11,627 bases of DNA from Ichthyophonus hoferi (GCA_002751075.1 NAOQ01000235.1:64475-76101), one strand, 5' to 3'; numbered from the stretch's first letter, positions 1 to 7,848 are shown. Notes: generated by a model not told the origin, from the sequence alone. Numbers and translations: made by a program.

Positions 1-219
1 ATTAGACTCGGTTTAATAAAAAGCTATTTAAAAATTGGAAGTTATCAAGTAGCTTCACTAAACTGTCTAGTAATATCCCAAGTGGACAACCATTTGATAT
101 TCTAGGAAATTTACACAAGGGCAGCACCAATTTTATTTTGAAACATGGATGGATTCACCAATGCCGTTAAGGCATAATTATTAATTGTCATCGATCATCA
201 AAAAAGACTGAGGTTAGAT

Positions 220-655
220 TTGACTCTACTTAGAACGATATTTCATTTAAATCAGACCTTCAACCAGACGTAGAAGATCTTGACAGATTAGAGGAAGATA
301 AAGTAGTATTAAAAGAAAAATCTAACTCGGATTGAGTCTGATATGATGGAGTGATTCATAGGGTCAAATCTCCTTCACTTGTACGAGGTTGGTTCTTGAA
401 ATCATATTTACTATGCGGAACTGTAATTGTGGTATCTTCTGCTGAATTTGTACCAATCCTTACTCTTGGAATCCTTTGATATCAACAGAGATAGACACCT
501 TGTTAGGATCCACAGTACCGGCGATAGTAGGAATGCATGTATGCTGTGAATGAAGATATGCTAGTATTTGTTGTTCATATTCCTTCTTTTTTTTTAGTCT
601 TTTGTTTAGATTTTCTTTTACGTTTGGATTTACCCTCTTTTAGCAATAGTTAGTT
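220..655 (-). pseudogene. decayed minus-strand coding remnant, family unknown
   Basis: Read on the minus strand, this stretch contains several consecutive open pieces with protein-like composition. There is a strongly basic Lys/Arg-rich piece around 585..650, a piece around 450..590 containing the peptide AGTVDPNKVSISVDIKGF, and a Ser/Thr/Asn-rich piece around 220..455. They do not form one intact frame, so I treat the stretch as a fossil with several breaks. A basic tract beside beta-rich sequence would suit an old mobile or virus-like element, but I recognise no diagnostic domain. The family assignment is therefore open. The plus-strand frames over the same bases look like antisense shadows. 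Confidence 0.35.
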
Positions 656-1074
656 ATAAGTGTCTCTAATTGGGCTCTTGCCAATTGATTTGATTTGTTA
701 TTATTTCTTCATAGCTAGTAATTCATGTGTTTAGAACTGTATTTTTTATTAGCTATTTCTATTCCTTTTATATTTACCGCATTCTTCATTTTTCACGGGT
801 GTCAATCACAGCTGTGTTCATTAATGGCAACGGAACTGATCGTAAAGATATTTATTGGCTAATACAATTCCCAAAAGGTTACTGAGATCCACTAGAATTT
901 TCTGATCTTATCTCAATACTCAAATACTATTGTATCCTCATTTGAATGACTCATTAGCTAATTACCCCTCATTAATGTAAGTACTCATTTATTGACAATG
1001 CAATTTACCTGGTTGGGAGCGTTATGCAATTAACTAATGTAAAATATATCATTTCATTATCTGTTTGTTATCAG

Positions 1075-1266
1075 GACTTTGGAAAAACTCTGTATTCATT
1101 CAGAATTAATGGTCTTGCAACTGATTTGTACCATGGCTCACAGTGTGAGATGAAAGTGGTAGTGTATGCATCGCTTGAGTACAGGACATACAATTATTCC
1201 AGTAACTCTTGGTGCTATCAAAGCATAGGAACATTGAGAATTATGAAATCAGATTGTGATTTTTGA
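1075..1266 (+). other. exon-like open frame with good 3' splice acceptor, unknown product
   Basis: A pyrimidine-rich tract ending TTGTTATCAG at 1074 is a credible splice acceptor. It is followed by 63 open codons (stop TGA 1264..1266) starting DFGKTLYSFRINGLATDLYH and containing SQCEMKVVVYASLEYRTY, then a Cys near the end. The amino-acid composition is balanced rather than the Ile/Lys/Asn/Phe bias expected of random AT-rich DNA. In the same frame the open stretch begins further upstream with an ATG at 1024, but the acceptor position fits better as an exon edge. A consensus donor GTAAGT sits upstream at 977..982, but its phase does not join cleanly to this exon in the frame I favour. I do not recognise the family. 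It could be the last exon of a host gene or a piece of an old element. Confidence 0.3.
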
Positions 1267-1678
1267 TCAGAAATTCTGGTTGTACCAAGTGGGAATAGAG
1301 ATAGAAAAAGACGCCTTCAAATTATTTAATATCTTTAATAGGATTACGGGTTCAGACACACTTAAGAAGCTATTCTGCCCTCAACATCGATTCATACCAA
1401 TTTTCTGCTCCAGCATATCTACTCCAAACCAGTTGAACACATTCCAGTCATCACACTGCAACGGGACAACGATCACCTCTCCTGCATTCTCTGCATCACT
1501 ACTGATGATAGCAGCATTCTTCCAATTACTAAGGCTCTTAAACAGAGCTCAGCTAGATTTATTTTCTGATACTCCTTGCACATCCATTAATTCTAAAATA
1601 TCCATCCATCCAACAAGGATTAAACTCTTCAGCTCCACCTTCACTACAGAGATTCCACAGAGACCCTCACTCAGTTGA
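1256..1678 (+). other. 140-codon open frame of unknown nature
   Basis: An ATG at 1256 opens 140 codons, ending in TGA at 1676..1678. This is long for DNA this AT-rich. It overlaps the last bases of the preceding exon-like frame in a different phase. The predicted peptide starts MIFDQKFWLYQVGIEIEKDA, has a hydrophobic stretch at about residues 79..95 (SPAFSASLLMIAAFFQL) and ends in a Ser/Thr/Pro-rich tail. No domain is recognised. The base composition is locally richer in C and pyrimidines than the flanks, which lowers the stop density in all plus frames. It may therefore be a compositional by-product or a relic rather than a working gene. Confidence 0.2.
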
Positions 1679-2900
1679 CTTAACCACTAACATACAAGCT
1701 TTTTATCTGTCTATTCTTTTAGATGTTCCTGAAGCAATTTCAATAACAGAAAACACTACTCCCAGTGAACCATCCCTCACCTTGAATAGTCTTACCCAAC
1801 TAATGGAAATCTTTATGATTTTTACTCATAATTAACATCAATAACTCTAAGCTGAAATTTACCATGTAGCTGAACAGTAAACTACGTCAATGGCATCATC
1901 TCAACATCATTCACAAATTCTTATTTCCAGTCTACATCAATAGAGGCTTTATATTATGCTCCACCACCTACCATGCATCCCTGACCTTGTCCTATTTCTC
2001 TTTCCAATCAGGAAATACTTACTCAATTGATTGATCCATCCCAGGGTTTTTGGTCAAACAGCCAACACAAGCTTTCCTTTTTCTGATTGGACCAAATATA
2101 TAATTTTGACTTGCCAATTATGCAATTGCACCAATCATCTCATTTATCCACCCTATCAAAACGACATTAACTCACTACACTCTTGCTATAATTCCCAGAG
2201 ATGAACTTCAATGCCGAGAAATACCTTCATTGATTAGTTGGTTCCTCTGAATGCCTAAATACTGTCACCTCTAGGGGGAGTTGCTGTAGTTCATTTTTAT
2301 ATTGAGGCAACTGGGTGCATTTAACAACACAGGCCCCTGGCTATCAGCCAACTGGCTGCCCAAATAACCGCCCTCTCCTAGTCTTATCAATTTTTTGGGC
2401 TTAGCCCCCAACTTCTACTGATTTGTTTAATAATAAAAACACATCTAAGCATATCTGTACTCCGTGTAGGCAAAGGGACACGTTGAAACACCCCTTAATT
2501 CGGTAATATCTCTCCTTCTAAAAAATGTAGGTCACAGTAGCACACCCGTCCCTACTTATTATTCCTAACATAAATTTTGGTTTAATGTCTTACAATTTTT
2601 AATATCAGTTTAGTAAAGTAGTAATATCGTAATGCGAAGGTGAGAGATGTTCTAGACTAAAGAATTATTCAAGTGCCATAATGAAGTCTGATCTTAATCT
2701 CTGATGGCCGAGGAAGACTCCATTATTTAAAATAATTAGCCATACTTTCTTGCCAAAATGTAATGTATTTCAGTCTGGGGAATTTTTTGATAACACCTAC
2801 GCTAATTAGATATTCTGGTTTTAAAATTAATTTAAATGAAAATGAAAATCAAGTGCAAAGTTTCTAAAATGCATAATTTATCACTGTGCCATATCTCGGA
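1679..2900. other. intergenic stretch without a supported gene
   Basis: 1679..2260 is rich in C and T on the plus strand and has short open pieces, but no recognisable protein and no convincing exon structure. A purine run, AGGGGGAG (2273..2280), is followed by TTGCTG, which is discussed as a finding. 2281..2900 holds a few short G/C-containing islands (for example a GGGCTTAGCCC inverted repeat near 2398) but no frame, RNA gene or repeat that I can support. Confidence 0.5.
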
Positions 2901-2930
2901 ATTTAATTTGATGTGTATAATATATTAATA

Positions 2931-2960
2931 TATAATATAATATAATATAATATAATATAA
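2931..2960. repeat. (TATAA)6 pentanucleotide microsatellite
   Basis: Six exact tandem copies of TATAA, preceded by imperfect AT repeats from about 2916. It is a simple-sequence repeat in AT-rich non-coding DNA. Confidence 0.9.
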
Positions 2961-3249
2961 TTTAAAATACTACAAAGTAAAAATCGTATGCTCACATAAC
3001 TAATTATAGTACTATGGTTTCCTTATTAAAGACTAGAGAAAGACCTCGCATGGCTTTAAGACTCCCTAAAAGTGTATTAATCGAGATAATCAATATTCCA
3101 TTATACAATGTAAAATCATTATTCTTCTAATTATAATAAATACTAAGAGATTTGAACTCGAATTATCTAATTCTGCTATGAAAATCTGAAAAGAAATCGA
3201 TCTAATTAGTGATTGGTTAATATAAGAATTGGGCCAGTGATCACTATGC

Positions 3250-3274
3250 CTAATATGGTTAATTCCCATATTAG
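3250..3274. repeat. perfect 9-bp inverted repeat (hairpin)
   Basis: CTAATATGG (3250..3258) and CCATATTAG (3266..3274) are exact reverse complements separated by a 7-nt loop. No coding or known regulatory role is evident. Confidence 0.6.
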
Positions 3275-3732
3275 AATGACTGCCAATAGGAATTGGTATT
3301 AGTGTAAAGGTAAATAAGAATAACAATATATAAGGGTGTATAAAATAATATTAGGGAACATTTTGTGGAAAAATGTAACTATAAATGTATATATTAGTGT
3401 AGCTATTAGTATATTGATAACATTAATTGGAGCTAGCTATTAAAATGTTAAACACAAATGAAATAAACGTATAAAAATATTATAACTAAGCATTAGTGTC
3501 AATTGTTTAGTTGAATTGGATGAATCTACAAAAAGAGTCCAAATGTTATTAATTAACATATAAAATTTCCAAATTAATTTAATAATATTATTATATTTAA
3601 AAATATTTTATAATTTAAGCTACACTTATTATAATAATGGAAAGAAAGAAATATAAAAAAACAATTTGCTGTTCATTGAAGTATAATTGACACGGCATCT
3701 ATGATATGATATGAGTACTGCAAAATCATAAA

Positions 3733-4087
3733 TTTTAATAAAAAATAAACAAATAAATACTGATCAGTGATTCGATTAAATTAGTCATACATTTTAAAAT
3801 AGGAACACGATAAAGTCCATGTTAGAATATTAATTCTTCAAAACTATTTACTATTGTTGTACATATATTTTTTCTAATAATATATTATATATTTTATTTC
3901 ATGTTTATTTACTTTATTTACTTTTTTATTAATATTATACTGTACTATACTGTACTATACTAAATATATAACGTTTTATAAAAAATAAATAAAACTAGTA
4001 ATTAATGATTGGAGGAAAGTCTTACTTTGTAAAATAGATAAAGTTCATAGTAGGATTTTAACGTTGCAAAACTATTTTCCTTAATTG
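3733..4087. repeat. diverged direct duplication, two copies about 240 bp apart
   Basis: Copy 1 (about 3733..3859) and copy 2 (about 3974..4087) share an ordered series of words. These are AATAAAAAATAAA, then TAAAATAG, then GATAAAGTCCATGTTAG versus GATAAAGTTCATAGTAG, then CAAAACTATTT and a TTGT-rich end. The order and spacing are kept with small indels, so this is an old direct duplication and not chance A/T similarity. Confidence 0.55.
3941..3962. repeat. 10-bp tandem repeat TGTACTATAC
   Basis: Two exact copies of TGTACTATAC at 3941..3960, with a partial TATAC just before, form a short tandem repeat between the two copies of the larger duplication. Confidence 0.75.
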
Positions 4088-4575
4088 TATATTATATTAT
4101 ATATATATTATTTATTAATAATAGTTGGCAAGGTATATTATGTTATTATATTACATTATTTTATATTCCTATATTAGTTATAGTCATGGTAATAACTTAG
4201 TTGTCATCTATTATACTGATTCTTTATCCAGATAATTTACAAATCAAATAACTATGACTTCATTCATTTAATATATATTATATAGTATCATATATCTGTC
4301 TGTTGTATTTTGATAATATTATGCAAAGATTGCATGAAAAATATATAAAAATAAATTAAAAACACCCAAAAATATATATTTATATTATTGATAGTTTATA
4401 TAATAATATATTAATACAATATTATATATTTTATTATCACAGGCCTATACGGAAAATATATGAAAATGTAAGACAATGTAGTACAATAAATAATATACCA
4501 ATCAATATTATTATTTAATATTATTATTAGGAAACTTCTTTATCTAATGGGCAGCACGATTAAAATGCACAAATT

Positions 4576-4970
4576 AATTTGGCGACTCTTAGTAACTATT
4601 AGTTTGTATAGTACGTGAAAGTGAAAGTATATAAAGTACTATCTCTCTACCTTTATTACCCCCACTCTCTACCCTATCTTGTACCCGACTTGGTGCTCTT
4701 AGTGCAATCAGTACCTAAAGGTAAAAGTATATACAATACTACCTGTCTGTCTATCTCTACTACCCTCTCACTCTCTCACCCAATTTGGCGCCTTTAGTGA
4801 AATCAGTGCTTCCTTGTACATACTGTTTCTAGTAGTACAATCAGTACCTAATGGTGCAATCAGTACCTATTAATGCAATCAGTTCCTATTAGTGCAATCA
4901 GTACCTATTAGTGCAATCAGTACCTAAAAGTGAAAGTATATACAGTACTACCTCTCTCTATTTATCTGAC
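4576..4970 (+). repeat. composite ~100-bp tandem repeats upstream of the GrpE gene
   Basis: Three element types recur in order. A TTTGGCGNCT block lies at 4576, 4688 (variant) and 4782. A TAGTGCAATCAGTACCTAA block lies at 4700, 4795 (diverged) and in the five-unit array. An AAAGTATATA(A/C)A(G/A)TACTA block followed by a CT-rich tract starts at 4624, 4724 and 4933. The period is about 94 to 112 bp for the first spacings, then longer where the 19-bp block has expanded. The array ends next to the GrpE start codon, so it probably makes up the promoter or 5' UTR. Whether it is functional or merely tolerated is unknown. Confidence 0.75.
4833..4927 (+). repeat. 19-bp tandem repeat, five units
   Basis: Five contiguous 19-bp units run 4833..4851, 4852..4870, 4871..4889, 4890..4908 and 4909..4927. 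The consensus is TAGTGCAATCAGTACCTAT, with one to three differences per unit. A sixth, isolated unit lies at 4700..4718 and a diverged one at 4795..4813. Confidence 0.92.
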
Positions 4971-5013
4971 CCTCTCCCTTTCCCTCTCCCTCTCCCTCTC
5001 CCTCTCCCTCTCC
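4971..5013 (+). repeat. CCCTCT hexanucleotide pyrimidine tract
   Basis: An almost uninterrupted run of the hexamer TCCCTC ends 12 nt before the GrpE ATG. It is a polypyrimidine tract on the sense strand in the likely 5' UTR or core promoter. A shorter CT-rich tract recurs just inside intron 1 (about 5145..5176). Confidence 0.88.
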
Positions 5014-5025
5014 ATATATAGGACC

Positions 5026-7479
5026 ATGTTTTCTATTGTCCGTTCCCTTCCTACACAGAGAGTCAGTGTCTTGACTGCTCTCTCCTTCTCTAGGGCTGCG
5101 CGCTACCATACCTCTAGGTTAATGTACCAAGGTCAGTGATATACATCTCCTTTCCCTCTCCCTCCCTCTCTTTCTTTATGCCGTTACGCATATATATTTA
5201 TTACCATATTTGTAAATAATATAACACATATAACACATTAACCCCCTCTATATAATTTACACACACACTACTATATCATACTAACACTATATCCTATTCT
5301 GCTTACATCAAGCCATGTGATCATATATCTATCTTTGTATAGTATGCTATTACTATTACTATTACCTATATACTTATACTAGAAATAATACTACGTTGCT
5401 ACATGCCCGTTTGTATTTTAATATTGAAGCCGTATATATACAATATTTGAAATTATAAATAACATGTGATAAAATTGTTAAATCATTAATTCATATATGG
5501 GTATATATACATATGTTTATAATATTGTATTGTATTGTATTGTATTGCTTTATATTACATTATGTTATATTATATTATATTATTATATTATATTATTATA
5601 TTATATTATTATATACTGAGTACTATGCACTAATGCATGTATACTTTCCTTTCACGTTCATAATCATCATCCAATCAGAAGTCATGTTAATTTTATTTTC
5701 TAATCCCTACAGAGCAAAAGGAAACTACAGAGAAAGAACCAATCAAAAAAGAGGAAATCAAAAAAGAAGAAATCAAAAAGGAGGAAAGCAGTGACATCAG
5801 TGAGATAGAGAAATATAAGGCCCAATTAGCAGAGAAAGATGCTAAGATAGCCGAAATCGATGTATGTAATTACTATGCCATTAGCATGTATTAGTATGTA
5901 ATTAAGGGATAGACTGTGACAGGTTTATATAATTCTCACGTAATTACTATGTAATTTAGAGATAGAGTGCGTTAGATGTTTGTAATTTATATAGTACCCT
6001 ATAAAATTTATTACTTAGTCATTTATGTATATATACGTGAATTAATTTCTTAACCATTTAATTAATATACACAGGATAAATACAAACGTTCATTGGCTGA
6101 GGCTGAGAACGTGCGGAGGAGGGCAAGGACGGAGGTTCAAAATGAAAGGGATTTTGCTATAAAAGGGTTTGCCAAATCACTTATCTCGGTATGTTTTATT
6201 AGATTTTATTGTTTTATTTTAATTTTGTTTTGTTTGTTAAAATTTTATTTTACTTTGTTATATGATATGATAGAGTTTAGTTTGTTTTAGTAGGAAGGAT
6301 AGAATATGGTATGATGTGGAATACTATATTAGGGTATAATGTAACATAGTATACTTACTATATAATGGTACAATGCAATATAGTTATAGAGATAACACAC
6401 CATCCTTTGTATAACATATTTTCTTTCTGTCTATCCTATAGCATTCTTCCTTTAAATTTTTATTAATTTACATTATAAATATACTACTTTAGGGTTCATA
6501 GAAGTTTTACATGACTCAACATAATGTAAGTAGCCATGATTATTAGATAATATAATATAGACCAAAAAATAAATAGCACCTGTTATCGCTATATGATTGG
6601 TAAATCTCTATTTTAAACCAATTATACACCAGTACTAATTTTAATTAGCCTATTAGGTTGTAGATATTTTTATTTTTGAATTGACACTTAATTAAAAAGA
6701 TCTGATATCAGTATAATTATAATTGATTAAGAGAAACAAACAGTTACATATTGTATTTTATTATCATCGTATCATTGGTGAACCCCGATTTTATTTAAGC
6801 CAAGTATTAGTAATATAAAATTTACTACCTAGAGTTGGTAGTGTGTACATTTATACATACTATTATATACTATCATATGACTTAAACATCAATCAATGTC
6901 TTAATAATTTACTTAATTGGCCAGTTATTCACTATTGCTAATTTTAATTAACCTATTAGGTTGCAGATATTTTTGATCTAGCTCACAACAGTGTGGCCAA
7001 AGAACAATTAAAAGAGAATGCTGAACTCAAGAACCTCTTTGATGGTCTCACTATGATACAGACCGAACTATACAGTGTGTTTAAGAAGCATGGATTAGTT
7101 AGATTTGAGGTGGGTAAAAGTAAAAGTAAATGGATATTTGTACATATATTATATTGATTATAGGTATTAAATGCGTTATATTATTCTATATATTTTATAT
7201 TATATACCAATTTTAGTTATCATTAATCAACATTATTCTTACATAAATGATATGCAATTAGCATATAGTCCAATCTACTCTACTCTAATCTAGTACATTC
7301 CTTTCCTTATACAGCCCAAAGGGGAGAAATTTGACCCCAACTCGCACGAGGCGCTCTTCGAGGTGCCAGCTGACGGCACCAAAGAGCCTGGTACGGTTGC
7401 TATGGTACAAAAACTTGGTTACCGTCTGAATGGACGCGTGTTGAGGGCTGCAACTGTTGGTGTTGTCAAGAGCGAGTGA
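5026..7479 (+). CDS. GRPEL1: mitochondrial GrpE nucleotide-exchange factor (GRPEL1-like), five exons
   Basis: GrpE family proteins release ADP from mitochondrial Hsp70 in the matrix, driving the import motor and folding cycles. The coding join is 5026..5131, 5713..5861, 6075..6188, 6960..7109 and 7315..7479, giving 227 residues (human GRPEL1 has 217). All four introns are GT..AG: AAG|GTCAGT, GAT|GTATGT, TCG|GTATGT and GAG|GTGGGT donors, with CTACAG, ACACAG, TATTAG and ATACAG acceptors. The phases (1,0,0,0) keep the frame open. Residues 1..35 form an Arg/Ser-rich, acid-free presequence (FSIVRSLPTQRVSV...RAARYHTSR). A charged linker (36..65) contains three IKKEE repeats. The coiled-coil dimerisation helices follow (about 66..123, KYKRSLAEAENVRRRA), then the four-helix region (124..170) and the beta domain. 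The GrpE signature is visible as FDPNSHEAL (179..187) and GYRLNGRVLRAATVGVV (208..224). The ATG at 5026 is chosen because it opens the presequence; the frame upstream is only CT-repeat. TGA is at 7477. Confidence 0.95.
5132..5712 (+). other. GrpE intron 1 (581 nt)
   Basis: The donor AAG|GTCAGT and acceptor CTACAG|AG split a Glu codon (phase 1). It holds a CT-rich tract near the donor, about four and a half copies of ATTGT at 5523..5547, and a TATTATATTATAT-type array at about 5556..5614. The frames running through it, including one at 5513..5794, are repeat-driven and do not encode anything recognisable. Confidence 0.85.
5742..5786 (+). repeat. 15-bp coding repeat, three IKKEE units
   Basis: Three in-frame 15-bp units (5742..5756, 5757..5771, 5772..5786) each encode Ile-Lys-Lys-Glu-Glu in the linker after the presequence. 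They differ only at synonymous third positions (AAA/AAG, GAG/GAA), so the peptide is kept while the DNA drifts. Confidence 0.93.
5862..6074 (+). other. GrpE intron 2 (213 nt) with internal duplication
   Basis: Donor GAT|GTATGT, acceptor ATACACAG, phase 0. The sequence just after the donor (from 5866, GTAATTACTATG) is repeated from 5940, followed in both copies by TAATT(A/T)AG(G/A)GATAGA. The first copy carries about 21 extra bases. Confidence 0.85.
6189..6959 (+). other. GrpE intron 3 (771 nt) with decoy copy of the exon-4 boundary
   Basis: Donor TCG|GTATGT, acceptor CCTATTAG|GTTGCAG, phase 0. The real acceptor is chosen because only a start at 6960 keeps the conserved VADIFDLAH frame. The alternative CAG seven bases further in would shift it. 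A near-identical copy of the boundary lies at 6635..6671 inside the intron. The rest is AT-rich with a small ACTACC...GGTAGT inverted repeat near 6825..6843. Confidence 0.88.
6635..6671 (+). repeat. intronic copy of the intron 3/exon 4 junction
   Basis: 35 of 37 bases match 6938..6974, which spans the true acceptor and the first 15 bases of exon 4. Both differences are transitions. The copy retains CCTATTAG and encodes VVDIF in place of VADIF, then runs to a stop within a few codons. Confidence 0.85.
7110..7314 (+). other. GrpE intron 4 (205 nt)
   Basis: Donor GAG|GTGGGT, acceptor CTTATACAG, phase 0, with a pyrimidine-rich end (7286..7314). It has no other notable content. Confidence 0.88.
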
Positions 7480-7493
7480 ATTGAATGTTAATT

Positions 7494-7499
7494 TTTATT
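7494..7499 (-). terminator. poly(A) signal AATAAA of the convergent minus-strand gene
   Basis: TTTATT on the plus strand reads AATAAA on the minus strand, 58 nt beyond the stop codon of the minus-strand exon. With the plus-strand signal it forms the palindrome TTTATT-TGGT-AATAAA. Cleavage 10 to 30 nt further would fall at or within the last codons of GrpE. Confidence 0.65.
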
Positions 7500-7503
7500 T
7501 GGT

Positions 7504-7509
7504 AATAAA
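7504..7509 (+). terminator. poly(A) signal AATAAA of the GrpE gene
   Basis: AATAAA lies 25 nt after the GrpE stop codon and is followed by a T/G-rich stretch (TTTTTAGTGTTTAGTGG from about 7519), the usual downstream element. It implies a very short 3' UTR. Confidence 0.8.
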
Positions 7510-7557
7510 GATCTTATGTTTTTAGTGTTTAGTGGACTAGTTGATTAGCATATTTTT

Positions 7558-7848
7558 TTAATTGGATAGGATAGCAATCTGTGCTAATTCTATTAGCTTG
7601 TCTACAGGCTTTGGAGTCTCTAAGTGTTGTCTAAAAGTGTCTTTTGCTGGACTAGCGATAGAGGTAGCTCTCGGCTCTGATCCGCTTTTAATAGAAAGTT
7701 GAGATGGGTGTGATGCAGGGGAAGGCCTGTATGATGGTTCTATCCTTAGCTGTCTATAGTAGTCTTCCACTAATTGGGGAATGATCTCTGCCTTAATATG
7801 CTTGGGTGCGAGTGTGGTAAGAACACAGTGTGAACGATCGGTGAGATG
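7558..7848 (-). CDS. last coding exon of an unrecognised convergent gene
   Basis: On the minus strand 96 codons are open from 7848 to a TAA at 7558..7560. The frame is closed by a TAG immediately upstream, and that TAG is itself the AG of a good acceptor (CACCCAGCCTTAG|CAT), so the open frame and splice edge coincide. The peptide starts HLTDRSHCVLTTLAPKHIKA. A structured-looking N-terminal part (residues 1..37, with PKHIKAEIIPQLVEDYY) is followed by a Ser/Pro-rich linker (38..69) and an amphipathic end (VDKLIELAQIAILSN). The composition is unlike random AT-rich DNA and there is a poly(A) signal downstream. I do not recognise the family. A GTG at 7770 opens a shorter frame, but the codons above it are equally protein-like, so an exon reading is preferred. 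Upstream exons were not found, so the gene is partial here. Confidence 0.7.
   Translation of the reverse strand, partial: HLTDRSHCVLTTLAPKHIKAEIIPQLVEDYYRQLRIEPSYRPSPASHPSQLSIKSGSEPRATSIASPAKDTFRQHLETPKPVDKLIELAQIAILSN

Larger units (their letters stand above)
2961..4570. other. very AT-rich non-coding region
   Basis: Apart from the repeats and hairpin listed separately, this stretch consists of A/T runs, short TATAT and ATTAT tracts and frequent stops in all six frames. A 78-codon minus-strand frame at 3090..3326 has the Ile/Phe/Asn bias expected from random AT-rich sequence and no recognisable motif. I see no supported gene here. Confidence 0.6.

Noticed and set aside
3140-3175. tRNA-like T-arm word on the minus strand (GAGTTCAAATCTC)
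   Set aside because: The stem does not pair beyond three base pairs and no acceptor, D or anticodon arms can be drawn around it.
3090-3326. 78-codon minus-strand open frame
   Set aside because: Ile/Phe/Asn-rich composition typical of random AT-rich DNA, no motif, and it contains a hairpin and non-coding-like sequence.
4615-4797. 60-codon plus-strand frame in the promoter region
   Set aside because: It is a by-product of the composite CT-rich tandem repeats, which lack stops in this frame.
4930-5025. In-frame upstream extension of GrpE exon 1 from a GTG
   Set aside because: It translates the CCCTCT microsatellite into a Leu-Ser repeat and has no ATG. The ATG at 5026 starts a proper mitochondrial presequence.
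5111-5124. Alternative exon-1 donor TAG|GTTAAT
   Set aside because: It leaves the reading frame out of phase with exon 2, whereas AAG|GTCAGT at 5132 joins in phase.
5513-5794. 93-codon frame over the intron 1/exon 2 boundary
   Set aside because: It runs through the ATTGT and TATTA repeats and reads exon 2 in the wrong frame.
6093-6290. 65-codon frame continuing past GrpE exon 3
   Set aside because: It is exon 3 read through the GTATGT donor into intron 3.
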